Assembly (NCBI GenBank): GCA_965204235.1
Contig: OZ241979.1
Span: 3,224,001 to 3,288,000 of the forward strand
Length of the DNA: 64,000 bases
Direction of reading: 5' to 3'
From: JAJDTQ01 sp965204235
GTDB taxonomy: Bacteria; Desulfobacterota; Binatia; UBA9968; JAJDTQ01
Part shown: in pieces, positions 33,175-41,719 of the stretch
Layout: the number at the start of each line of letters is the position of its first letter
How positions within the stretch are numbered: the stretch's first letter is position 1
Made by a program: the position numbers and the translations under genes
The notes under the pieces: model-generated
Databases searched by the model: none
Told to the model about the DNA's origin: nothing
What the model saw: only the letters and a program-made list of their open reading frames with translations

Positions 33175-36100
33175 TCAGGACGCCCCATCCCCGTCCCCGT
33201 ACGGCCGCGCGTCCTCCCGGACCTCCATCGGCTGCTTCAGGGCATCGACGCTCAGGTAGTAATGGGCGACCTTGCGGACCTCGCGCCAGGGGAAGCGGGC
33301 CGGGTCCCGGAGGGGGTCCTGCAAGGTCGGCGCCGCGGCGCAGTCCGTGACCACGTAGAGCCAGTAGCAGTCCCGGCGGTCCTCGGCCACGCGCCGCTCG
33401 TTGGGGGTGAGCATGACGGCGCCGCCGGCCCCGGCGAGTCCCTTGACCTCGATCAGCCGCAACTCGCCCGAGACCAGGTCCAGGCTGGTCACGTCGTAGC
33501 CCAGGTTCTTCTCGTGGACGTCGAAGACTTGGCGGCCCTGCGCCTTCTCGTGCTCCATGACCACCCCCATGGCGGTGTGCTCGGTCTCCGGGTTCGGGCG
33601 CAGACGCCGCACCTCGGGGGCCTCGCCGTCGGGATGGGGCAGGACCAGGACGCTGGCCAGCCGCTCGACCCCCTGGAGGGTGAGCGCCCGTTGCCGGCCG
33701 AGCTCCCGCCTGCGCCGGTCGCGCCGCGCCGTGGCCTCGTCGTGACGGGCTTCGGCTTGGGCCAGGCGTCCCTCGGCGCCGGTGGCCTGCTTCTCCACCT
33801 CCTCCGCGGCGTGGCCGATCTCCAGGTCGGTCCGTTGCAGCACCTCGGTCAGCGACATCTCCACGTGCTCGGCGATGCGGTCGGTCTCGGCGACCCGTTC
33901 CTCCCGGACCTCGTGGAGGAACGGCGTGAGCGCGTGCTCGTTGAGCCACGCCGCGGCTTCGGGAAGCCCGGCCGCCGCGGGCAGGGGGCGCGAAGCCGCG
34001 GCAGGGGTCAGGTTGCCGAGGACGTCGGGTTCACGAAGCCGCGGCTCGCGGCCGTCCGCCAACTCCAGGACGAACAGCCGTTCGTGGACTACGCGCCCCA
34101 GGCCGTCCACTACCCGCGCCCGGTAGAAGTCGAGCCGCGCCGGCGCCCGGTGCTCCAGGGAATGGAAGCAGGCCCCCTTGGCGAAGGCGTCCTGGGCCAG
34201 GTCGAAACTGTGGCGGCGCAGGGCCTCGAACAGGGGGTGGCCGGGGGTGACCCATTCCAGGTGGCGCGCCTCCGCGGTTCCCCGGTCCGTGGACAGGCGG
34301 GGGTAGCGGGAGACGAGTCCCGGAAGCCTCCAGTCCGGCTCCCGCTCGTAGCGCTTCAACGCAGGCGGCGTCCGGCCCGGGTCGAAGGTATGGGGCAGGC
34401 CGGGCGCCGGGTGGAGGGCGAGGTCCGCCTTGGGGGCGCTTGCGGTGAGGAAGCGCGCCAGGGTCTCGGGCACCACGCGCCGTTCCCGGGCCCGGGCGCG
34501 ACGCTCCACGAGCATGTCCAGGTCGAGCTTCCTGGCGGCCAGGCCCTCCAGGGCCGTCTGGCAGATGGCCCGGAAGCGCCCTTCGTCCACGTCCTTCAAG
34601 AGCCGGTCCTCCAGGTCGGCGTCCCCCAGCCTGCCCGCGTAGTAGTCCCGCAGCACCCGCTCCACGTGGGCGGACGGCAGGACCTCGCCCACCACGTTGA
34701 AGACCGCGTCGTCGTCCAGGGCGTCCCGGATCTCCTGGAGCTTGTCCAGCAGGCGCTGGAGCACCCGGCCTTCGATGGTGTTGGCGGCGACGAAGTTGAA
34801 GATCAGGCAGTCCGATCGCTGTCCGTAGCGGTGGATGCGGCCCATGCGCTGTTCCAGCCGGTTGGGGTTCCAGGGGATGTCGTAGTTGAACAGGATGTGG
34901 CAGCACTGGAGGTTGATGCCTTCGCCGGCCGCTTCGGTGGCCACCAGGACCTGGACTTCGCCGTCCCGGAACTGCTGTTCCGCATGGACCCGCGAGCCCG
35001 GTTCGTCCCGTGAGCCGCCCTTCATGCCGCCGTGGATGCACCCGACCTTGAAGCCCCATGCCTTCAGTCGGTCCGTCAGGTAGTCCAGGGTGTCCCGGAA
35101 CTCGGTGAAGATCAACAGCCGCTGGTCGGGGCGGTCGAAGAACCCCTGGTCCTGCATGATTTCCCGAAGGCGTCCGGGTTTCGCCTGGTCCCCGGAGCCT
35201 TCGACCGCCTTTGCCGCTTCGGCAAGCTGGCGGAGTTCGGCGACCTCTTCACGGACCTGCTCGGCGTTGTCCGTCAGCGTGACCGCCTCCAGCACCCGCT
35301 CCAGGCGTTCGCGCTCGGCGTCCTCCATCTCCTCCAGTTCTTCCGGTTCGGGAAGGTCCGGGGGCGCCGTTCGCGCCACCTCCCGTGCGCGTCGGAGACC
35401 CTCCTCCAGGCGACGGGCCCGGTTCTCCAGCGACCGCCGCATGGCGTAGGCGCTGGAGGCCAGACGCCGCTGGTACAACGACATGAGGAAGCCGACGGCC
35501 CGGGCCGTGGGGTCGTCGTCCCGGGCCGCGGCCCGGGCGCTCTGCCGCTTCACGAAGCGGGTGACCGCCTGGTACAGCTCGAACTCGGCGCCGTCCATGG
35601 TGAAGCCCGCGGTGTGGGTGATGCGCTTGGTGAACACGGGTTTGGCGGCCCATCCCCCGTCCGGCTGGCGCTCCGGAAAGTAGCACATGGCCTCCTTGGT
35701 CCGGCGCAGGTAGAAGGGCGCGCGCCGACGCTCCATGGCCTCGCGGATGGACTTCACGTCGGCGTAGGCGTCCCGGTCCAGCAGTTGCAGGAAGAGGGTG
35801 AAGTTGTGGGGGTCGCCCTTGTGAGGGGTGGCGGTGAGCAGCAGCACGTTGTCCGCGCTGTCCCGGAGGATCTCCCCCAGCCGGTAACGCTGGCTCTTGT
35901 GGGTCTCGTCCCGCGCCGACATGCGGTGGGCCTCGTCCACGATCACCAGGTCCCAGTGCGCCTGGCGCAGCCCCGGCAGGACGTCGGAGCGTTTGGCCAA
36001 GTCGAGGGAGGTGATGACCTGTCTCTGCTCGATCCACCGGTTCAGGCCGAACTGGTCGTGGATGTCGCCGCCCTTGAACACGAGGAACGTCTCGTCGAAC

Positions 36101-36618
36101 TTCTCCTTGAGCTCCCGCTGCCACTGGAAGGTCAGGTTCGCGGGGCAGACCACCAGGACGCGCTCGACCAGGCCGCGCAGCTTGAGCTCGCGCACCAGCA
36201 GGCCCGCCATGATGGTCTTGCCGGCCCCGGCGTCGTCGGCCAGCAGGAACCGGACGCTGGGGAGCTTGAGGAGATGGTCGTAGATGGCTTCCAACTGGTG
36301 GGGCAGGGGGTCCACCCGCGAGACCGACAGCCCGAAACAGGGATCGAACTCGTAGGCGATGCCCAGGGAGTATGCCTGGAGGCCGAGCCGCAGCAGCCCT
36401 CCGTCGCCGTCGTAGGAAGGAGACGGGTCGGCGATGGCCAGTCCCCGCAGGTCGCTCCCGGTCAGCGTGACCCGCCGGAACCGTTCCGTCCGCTGCCCCA
36501 CGAGACCCGCTTCCACCGCATCGGGTCCGTTGGGCCGGACGGTCTCCACCCGCATGGGCTCGCTGAACAGCGGCCCGGCCAGGATCTGTCCTTCCCGTAT
36601 GGGGTTGTCGTCACTCAA
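33175..36618 (-). CDS. SNF2-type helicase with C-terminal DUF3883 domain
   Basis: A 1,147-residue helicase. Motifs: Walker A LLADDAGAGKTIMAGLL (Lys134), VIVDEAHRMS (DEAH 228-231), LLTATPHKGD, and C-terminal lobe LIFTEFRDTLDYL, VATEAAGEGINLQ and EQRMGRIHRYGQ, as in RapA/SNF2 and DISARM DrmD proteins. Residues about 960-1010 are a charged coiled region. The end (about 1030-1120) is DUF3883: NLGYDVTSLD, LRLIEVKGLAG and LTPNERRVAEDRRDCYWLYVV. That is a PD-(D/E)XK-like core with E-V-K, so it may be a nuclease. First gene of the minus-strand defence array. A repeat array lies just upstream of its start (36679-36846). Confidence 0.89.
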   Translation of the reverse strand: MSDDNPIREGQILAGPLFSEPMRVETVRPNGPDAVEAGLVGQRTERFRRVTLTGSDLRGLAIADPSPSYDGDGGLLRLGLQAYSLGIAYEFDPCFGLSVSRVDPLPHQLEAIYDHLLKLPSVRFLLADDAGAGKTIMAGLLVRELKLRGLVERVLVVCPANLTFQWQRELKEKFDETFLVFKGGDIHDQFGLNRWIEQRQVITSLDLAKRSDVLPGLRQAHWDLVIVDEAHRMSARDETHKSQRYRLGEILRDSADNVLLLTATPHKGDPHNFTLFLQLLDRDAYADVKSIREAMERRRAPFYLRRTKEAMCYFPERQPDGGWAAKPVFTKRITHTAGFTMDGAEFELYQAVTRFVKRQSARAAARDDDPTARAVGFLMSLYQRRLASSAYAMRRSLENRARRLEEGLRRAREVARTAPPDLPEPEELEEMEDAERERLERVLEAVTLTDNAEQVREEVAELRQLAEAAKAVEGSGDQAKPGRLREIMQDQGFFDRPDQRLLIFTEFRDTLDYLTDRLKAWGFKVGCIHGGMKGGSRDEPGSRVHAEQQFRDGEVQVLVATEAAGEGINLQCCHILFNYDIPWNPNRLEQRMGRIHRYGQRSDCLIFNFVAANTIEGRVLQRLLDKLQEIRDALDDDAVFNVVGEVLPSAHVERVLRDYYAGRLGDADLEDRLLKDVDEGRFRAICQTALEGLAARKLDLDMLVERRARARERRVVPETLARFLTASAPKADLALHPAPGLPHTFDPGRTPPALKRYEREPDWRLPGLVSRYPRLSTDRGTAEARHLEWVTPGHPLFEALRRHSFDLAQDAFAKGACFHSLEHRAPARLDFYRARVVDGLGRVVHERLFVLELADGREPRLREPDVLGNLTPAAASRPLPAAAGLPEAAAWLNEHALTPFLHEVREERVAETDRIAEHVEMSLTEVLQRTDLEIGHAAEEVEKQATGAEGRLAQAEARHDEATARRDRRRRELGRQRALTLQGVERLASVLVLPHPDGEAPEVRRLRPNPETEHTAMGVVMEHEKAQGRQVFDVHEKNLGYDVTSLDLVSGELRLIEVKGLAGAGGAVMLTPNERRVAEDRRDCYWLYVVTDCAAAPTLQDPLRDPARFPWREVRKVAHYYLSVDALKQPMEVREDARPYGDGDGAS

Positions 36619-36678
36619 CGGGTCTCGCCCGCCGCTGCCGGACCCGGGATCGGTCCCGCGACGACAGGCCCTCCTTTC

Positions 36679-36846
36679 GGAAACTCGGAACGATTGCCTC
36701 CGTTCGTCCCGACTCGGAACGGTTACCCCCGTTCGTCCCGACTCGAAATGATTGCCTCCGTATGTCTTGACTCGGAATGATTACCCCCGTTCGTCCTGAG
36801 CTACCTCCGTTCGTCCTGAGCGTAGCGAAGCGAAGTCGAAGGACAC
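36679..36846 (+). repeat. 29-bp tandem array plus MITE-like core fragment
   Basis: Starts with the MITE-like end GGAAACTCGGAACGATTG. Four degenerate 29-bp units then run at 36683-36711, 36712-36740, 36741-36769 and 36770-36798, each of the form ACTCGGAACGATTGCCTCCG plus TTCGTCCCG. The array ends in one MITE core (GCGTAGCGAAGCGAAGTCGA) at about 36816-36845. It looks like local expansion of part of the MITE-like unit. Confidence 0.8.
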
Positions 36847-37049
36847 CCCGAACCGGCTTCCGATCATACCCGCAAGCACGAATCCTGGGCAACCGGCCAT
36901 GCGTGAGGGCAGGGAGGGTCCTGCGACGTTCGGCGCTTCAGGCTTCCAAGTGGATTGTGACACACCCGTTCCACGCGATGAGGTCCCATTCTCACCTTGC
37001 TGCCCCGGTTCGGCATAGCGCTCGGTTCGGCATGGCGGAGAACTCCGAT

Positions 37050-37230
37050 CCCCTCCCCCCCTTGAGGGGGAGGGTTAGGGAGGGGGGCCTCCGTCGTGCC
37101 ACCGAACCCATCGACGCCAGCACCAACGGACAGATGGCTGAAACGGGTTGGGCCGGTCCGTGTAGAGGACTCCTCCCCTCAACCCCGCCGTACCCCCCTC
37201 CCTGTCCCTCCCCCTCAAGGGGGGAGGGGA
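37050..37230. repeat. Pair of C-rich/G-rich REP-like palindromes
   Basis: Two palindromes of the form CCCTCCCCC...TTGAGGGGGAGGG at 37050-37087 and CCTCCCCCTCAAGGGGGGAGG at about 37206-37229, separated by about 120 bp and inversely oriented. Such pairs can fold into large cruciform or BIME-like structures. Confidence 0.7.
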
Positions 37231-37359
37231 CGCTACGCCGTGACACTCCGCTTGCACATACACCCCGTGAAACTCTGCCCACACGAAAGTCGGAAGATCT
37301 CGACGTTCGAGACCGGCGCCGTGGCCCTGTGGGACGGTGCATGGTATGCGATGGGCCAT

Positions 37360-37535
37360 GGAACATCCGACCCATTCCGGTTCGAGGCGCCTCTTCCCAT
37401 GAGAAAGCGCGTCCTTCGACTTCGCTTCGCTACGCTCAGAATGAACGGAGTTCTTCGCTTCGCTACGCTCAGAATGAACGGAGTACTTTGCTCCGCTACG
37501 CTCGGGACGAACGGGGGCAACCGTTCCGGGTTTCC
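37360..37535 (-). repeat. MITE-like repeat, expanded copy
   Basis: Inverse orientation: begins GGAACATCCGACCCATTC and ends in CGGGTTTCC. The core CTTCGCTTCGCTACGCTCAG is present three times in tandem with a period of about 33-39 bp, making the element 176 bp instead of about 105 bp. Confidence 0.75.
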
Positions 37536-37659
37536 TGTGGCGGGAAGGGCGCTCCGGTGGACTTTGCGGTTCGGCTGCCCGGCGGTGACGAGGTGGTTCC
37601 TGCCTTCGAGAGCGTGTTGGAGGGCGTTCCGATGGGTCACGCGGTTCGGCTGCCCGGCG

Positions 37660-39489
37660 GTGGCGGCGGTCTTGCTGCTCATGGGCGCGGTGGAGAGGGC
37701 GGTTGGCTTCGGGGGAGCGGGTTCGGCCTGCAAGGGCCGCATCTCCGGGGGGTCGAAGGCGACTCCCGTCGCGCGCATCCAGGGGCGGACCCATGCTTCG
37801 CCGCTCCGTGGGCGTACGGTCACCACCGGCGGCGTGGTGACGGCCGTGGACACCGACGGGTTCTACCTGCAGGACCCCGCGGGGGACGGCGACCCCGATA
37901 CCTCGGAGGGCCTCTTCGTCTTTACCCGGCGGCGGCCCGGGGTGAAGGCGGGGGACGGGCTGTGCGTGCGCGGGGTGGTCACGGAGTACCAGCCCGGCGG
38001 CGCGTCCACCCATAACCTGACCCTCACGCAGTTGACGCGCCCGCGCGTGGCGCGGACGTCGCGCGGCAACCGCCTTCCCGCCCCCGCGGTGCTGGGGCGC
38101 GGCGGGCGCCTCCCGCCCACGGAGGTCATCGACGACGACAACTTCTCGGTCTTCGACCCGGGAGAGGACGGCATCGACTTCTACGAGACCCTGGAAGGCA
38201 TGCGGGTCACGGTGAAGGACGCGGTGGCCGTCAGCCCCACGAGCGGCCACGGCGAGGTCTTCGTGGTGGCCCGCGGGACCTCTCCTTCGGGCCTGGGCCG
38301 GCGCGGCGCCCTGAACGTGGCCCCGCGCGACTTCAACCCGGAGCGCATCCAGGTGGACGACGACCCCGGACTCCACCCGAGGCCCATGCCGCGCGTCAAC
38401 GTGGGCGATTCGCTGGGCGATGTCACGGGCGTCATGAGCTACGGCTTCGGCAACTACGAGGTGCGGGTCACCGAGGCGGTGACGCCCCGGCGGGGGCGGT
38501 TGGCGCCGGAGACCACCCGCCTCGGCCCGCGCGACGGCTACCTGACCATCGCATCCTTCAACGTGTTCAACCTGGACCCCAACGACGCCGACGGCGACGC
38601 GGACGTGGCGGACGGCCGCTTCGACGCGGTGGCCGCGGTCATCGCCAGGAACCTGCGAGGTCCCGACGTGGTGGCCCTCCAGGAGGTGCAGGACAACGAC
38701 GGGACGGCCAACACGGCCGTGACCGCGGCCGACCGGACCTTGCGGTTGCTGACGGCGCGCATCGCCGCGGCGGGCGGACCCGCCTACCGGTTCATCGACA
38801 ATCCCTTCATCCGCGACGACGCCAGCGGCGGCCGACCCGGCGGCAACATCCGCGCGGCCTTCCTCTACAACCCGAGGCGCGTGCGGCTCGCGCCGGGCTC
38901 GGTGGCCGCGGTCACCGAGCGGGGGCGGACCCATTCGCGCAACCCTTTCTTCAACAGCGTGTTGCCGCTGGCGGCCGGCTTCGAGGCGCGTGCTTCGGCC
39001 CAACCGCCCGCTCTCCCGGTGACGGTGGTCAACGTCCACTTCAGGGCCAGGATCGGCAGCAGCCCGCCGTTCGGCCGCATCCAGCCCTGGGCGGAGCTTC
39101 AGGAAGACCCCCGGGTGAACCGCGGCGTGGACCGCCGCCGGGCCCAGGCCCGCGCGGTCCATGACTTCGTGGCCGGTGCGCTCCGGGCCAGCGGCGGCGC
39201 CCCGGTCGTGGTGCTGGGCGACTTCAACGAGCTCGAGTTCGTCTCCCCCCTGAAGGTCCTCGAACGAAGCCTCTACAACCTCACAGGGAAACTTCCCGCG
39301 AACGAGCGCTACAGCTACATCTACGAGGGCAACGCGCAGGCCCTGGACCACATACTGGTGAGCGGCTCGCTGGCGGCCTCGGCCGAGGTGGACGTAGTGC
39401 ACGTCAACGCGGAGTTCGCGCCGACCCCGGCCCGGGCCAGCGACCACGACCCGGTGGTGGCGCGGCTCAAGTTCGTGGGCCGCCGGTGA
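37660..39489 (+). CDS. Secreted endonuclease/exonuclease/phosphatase-family nuclease
   Basis: About 609 residues. A short hydrophobic leader with a run of Ala, Val and Leu followed by MGAVERAVG suggests export. The first half is an OB-fold/LTD-like region (TGGVVTAVDTDGFYLQDPAGDG, GLCVRGVVTEYQPGG) typical of ExeM/NucH-like extracellular nucleases. The second half is the EEP nuclease: LTIASFNVFNLDP, GPDVVALQEVQDN (Glu), VTVVNVHFRAR (His), VVLGDFNELEF (Asp-x-Asn), and the C-terminal ASDHDPVVARL (Asp-His). It would degrade extracellular DNA. The start is uncertain: GTG at 37660 or ATG at 37681 are the best candidates, neither with a clear ribosome site. It lies 10 bases before the asparaginase gene. 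Confidence 0.82.
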   Translation: MAAVLLLMGAVERAVGFGGAGSACKGRISGGSKATPVARIQGRTHASPLRGRTVTTGGVVTAVDTDGFYLQDPAGDGDPDTSEGLFVFTRRRPGVKAGDGLCVRGVVTEYQPGGASTHNLTLTQLTRPRVARTSRGNRLPAPAVLGRGGRLPPTEVIDDDNFSVFDPGEDGIDFYETLEGMRVTVKDAVAVSPTSGHGEVFVVARGTSPSGLGRRGALNVAPRDFNPERIQVDDDPGLHPRPMPRVNVGDSLGDVTGVMSYGFGNYEVRVTEAVTPRRGRLAPETTRLGPRDGYLTIASFNVFNLDPNDADGDADVADGRFDAVAAVIARNLRGPDVVALQEVQDNDGTANTAVTAADRTLRLLTARIAAAGGPAYRFIDNPFIRDDASGGRPGGNIRAAFLYNPRRVRLAPGSVAAVTERGRTHSRNPFFNSVLPLAAGFEARASAQPPALPVTVVNVHFRARIGSSPPFGRIQPWAELQEDPRVNRGVDRRRAQARAVHDFVAGALRASGGAPVVVLGDFNELEFVSPLKVLERSLYNLTGKLPANERYSYIYEGNAQALDHILVSGSLAASAEVDVVHVNAEFAPTPARASDHDPVVARLKFVGRR

Positions 39490-39499
39490 AGGGAGTTCC

Positions 39500-40498
39500 A
39501 TGAACCTTCCACGAATTGCCCTGGTGGTCACCGGCGGCACCATCGACTCCGTGGGGGCCGACCGGCTGGACCTTGCCTGGTACATCGAGAACGACCGGCG
39601 GCTCGATGCCGGAGAGCTCGTGGCCTCGGTCCCGGAGCTTGCCGGCGTCGCCTCGGTGGAGGAAGCGCCGTTTCGGCGGCTGCCGAGCCACGCCCTGGCG
39701 GACCGGGACTGGCTCGACTTGGCGGAGCTGCTGCACGAGGTCCTGGAGCGCGGCCGCGCAGACGGCGCGGTCGTCACCCACGGCACCAACACCCTCGAAG
39801 AGACGGCCTACTTCCTGAACCTGGTCCTCAAGACGGACCGGCCGGTGGTGCTGGTGGGGTCCATGCGGCCGGCGTCGGCGTTGAGCGCGGACGGCTACCT
39901 GAACCTGCTCAACGCCGTGCGGGTGGCCGCGGCGCCGGAGTCCCGGGGCTGCGGCGTGCTGGCGGTGATGAACGACCGCATCTACGGCGCCCGGGACCTG
40001 ACCAAGACGGCCACGTACCGCGTGGAAGCGTTCCAGGGGCGGGACCTGGGCCCCCTGGGCTTTGCCGACGCCGACGGCCGCGTGCGCTACTACCACCGCA
40101 CCGTCAAGCCGCACACCACCGGGACCGAGTTCGACGTGGGCGGGTTGGAGTCGCTGCCCCGGGTGGACGTGGTGGTGTCGCACGCGGGAGCGGACGGCGC
40201 CATGATCGACGCCAGCGTGGCCGCGGGCGCCAGGGGCATCGTTTGCGCCGCCACCGGGGCGGGCCGGCCCACTCCGGCCCAGGACGAGGCGCTGGAGCGC
40301 GCCAAGCGCCGGGGCGTGGCCGTCTGCATCGGCAGCCGGGTGGGGTCCGGCCGGGTGGCGCGGAGCCCGTCGCTGCGCGCCCGGGGGGTCGTCGCCGCGG
40401 ACAACCTCCAACCCTGGAAGGCCCGGGTGCTGTTGGCCCTCGCCCTCAGCGTCACCGACGACCCGGACTCCATCCAGCGGATGCTGGACACCTACTGA
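39500..40498 (+). CDS. Asparaginase-family amidohydrolase
   Basis: A 332-residue asparaginase/glutaminase-fold protein hydrolysing an amide side chain. The first catalytic Thr is in VVTGGTIDS (Thr14 region). The second motif reads VVTHGTNTLEETAYF. Classical enzymes have HGTDT with a catalytic Asp, and this protein has Asn at that place, which is a notable change. The Lys motif is intact in ARDLTKTATYRV. The SMRPASALSADGYLNLLNAV segment is typical. No signal peptide is seen, so it is cytosolic. It starts 10 bases after the nuclease stop, so the two are probably co-transcribed. Activity on asparagine or a related amide is expected but not certain, given the Asp-to-Asn change. Confidence 0.85.
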   Translation: MNLPRIALVVTGGTIDSVGADRLDLAWYIENDRRLDAGELVASVPELAGVASVEEAPFRRLPSHALADRDWLDLAELLHEVLERGRADGAVVTHGTNTLEETAYFLNLVLKTDRPVVLVGSMRPASALSADGYLNLLNAVRVAAAPESRGCGVLAVMNDRIYGARDLTKTATYRVEAFQGRDLGPLGFADADGRVRYYHRTVKPHTTGTEFDVGGLESLPRVDVVVSHAGADGAMIDASVAAGARGIVCAATGAGRPTPAQDEALERAKRRGVAVCIGSRVGSGRVARSPSLRARGVVAADNLQPWKARVLLALALSVTDDPDSIQRMLDTY

Positions 40499-40600
40499 GC
40501 GGGCGTCTCCGCCCGGCGGAGGCCGCGACCTTGGTAGTCCCTGCGGGTGCGGTTCCGGTACGGCTTCTCCGTCCACCCGCGCCCGCGGCCCCGGTCCGGG

Positions 40601-41719
40601 TCAGCCGAGCACCACCCGGCTGTCCTCCTCCTTCACCTCGATGGCGTTCTGGATCAGCGCCCCGTAGCGATATACGGCGTGGGCGAACTTGCTGTAGGGC
40701 AAGGTCAGGAAGAGTCCGGCCACCACGCCCAGGTGGATGACCAGCAGCGTCCCCATGAACGACGTCTCGCGGAAGACCAGCAGCAGCAGACCTGTGAAGC
40801 TCGTCAGGAAGAGCATGACCAGGAAGGTCCGGTCCAGGCTGAGCATCTTCTCCTCGGCCGGTTCCCGATCGCTCCGGGACTTGAGGCACAGGAGCCCCAC
40901 CGTGCCGATGCACATCATGACGCCGCCCACGGTCCCCAGCACCACGGGCGCGCTGAGGTAGGGGTAGGGCGCTTCCCAGTGCAGGAAGTGGTGGTAGAAG
41001 GCCGCGGTGGTGGTGGCCGCGAAGTCCAGCAGGAAGCCGTAGAACACCAGGTGGTGGTGCCACATGCGGCTCTTGGAGAACTTCTCGTCGGGGTAGTTGC
41101 AGCCGTCGCCCCCGCCCTTCATGTATTGCAGGCCGAAGGCGTCCTTCATGGCGCGCGCGAAGGCGGACGGGTTGACGAGGTCGGCGACGCTGCCGCGGGT
41201 CCGGCGCCAGAAGCGGACGAACCCCGCCAGCAGCGCGAATATGGCGTAGAAGAACATCACCGTCGCCGGCACCACCATGGCGCCGTAGGGCACCACCGCG
41301 TAGAACGCGCCGTCGCCCCGGTGGGCCGAGAACAGGGTGGAGCTGCCCTGGTAGGCGAGGGTGAGCACGAAGGCTGCGACCACGCACACGGTGGTGACGA
41401 GCCCTACCAGGAAGGCGTTGTTGCGGTACAGGCCGGACAGGATCCGGGGCCAGGCGTAGTCCGCGTAGGTGTCGGCCCGAAGCCGGGACAGGGCCTGGGG
41501 CACGTTGACCGCGAACTCGTGGGGCGGTGCGTACTGGCAGGCGTAGTAGCAGGCCCGGCACTCGAAGCACAGGTTGGACAGATAGACCAAGTCCTTGGCG
41601 TCGAAGGTGCGCCGCCGCTCCATGGCCGGGAACACCGCGCAGAAGCCCGCGCAGTAGCGGCAGGCGTTGCAGATGGTCATGACCCGGTTGGCTTCTTCGA
41701 GATTCTCAGACGACGGCAC
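40601..41719 (-). CDS. tcuB: Tricarballylate utilization 4Fe-4S membrane protein TcuB
   Basis: A 372-residue TcuB/CitB-type protein: ferredoxin-like N-terminus with TICNACRYCAGFCAVFPAM and CFECRACYYACQYAPPHEFA, followed by about six hydrophobic membrane segments and the MKGGGDGCNYPDEKFSKSR loop with MWHHHLVFYGFLLDF. It reoxidises the FAD of TcuA and passes electrons into the membrane pool. Its ATG at 41719 overlaps the tcuA stop by 14 bases, so the operon order is tcuA-tcuB. The third usual gene, a tricarballylate transporter (tcuC), is absent next to it; a TRAP transporter lies 8 kb away. Confidence 0.9.
   Translation of the reverse strand: MPSSENLEEANRVMTICNACRYCAGFCAVFPAMERRRTFDAKDLVYLSNLCFECRACYYACQYAPPHEFAVNVPQALSRLRADTYADYAWPRILSGLYRNNAFLVGLVTTVCVVAAFVLTLAYQGSSTLFSAHRGDGAFYAVVPYGAMVVPATVMFFYAIFALLAGFVRFWRRTRGSVADLVNPSAFARAMKDAFGLQYMKGGGDGCNYPDEKFSKSRMWHHHLVFYGFLLDFAATTTAAFYHHFLHWEAPYPYLSAPVVLGTVGGVMMCIGTVGLLCLKSRSDREPAEEKMLSLDRTFLVMLFLTSFTGLLLLVFRETSFMGTLLVIHLGVVAGLFLTLPYSKFAHAVYRYGALIQNAIEVKEEDSRVVLG

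Larger units (their letters stand above)
36619..37659. other. Repeat-rich divergent intergenic region
   Basis: About 1 kb between the leftward helicase (start 36618) and the rightward nuclease (about 37660). It contains a tandem array, two GC-clamped REP-like palindromes and an expanded MITE-like copy. No gene with family-like sequence is visible in any frame. The promoter of the defence array should lie here. Confidence 0.65.

Noticed and set aside
15230..36618. Classical DISARM or BREX system
   Set aside because: The helicase resembles DrmD and DUF499 resembles BrxC/PglY, but no DUF1998 (DrmB), phospholipase-D DrmC, PglZ or BrxA/B gene is visible.
36683..36798. CRISPR-like array
   Set aside because: The 29-bp units are contiguous, with no spacers between them and no cas genes nearby. 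It is a tandem repeat derived from the MITE-like end.
37075..39792. Large minus-strand frame opposite the secreted nuclease
   Set aside because: No recognisable motifs. The plus strand shows the full EEP nuclease residue set.
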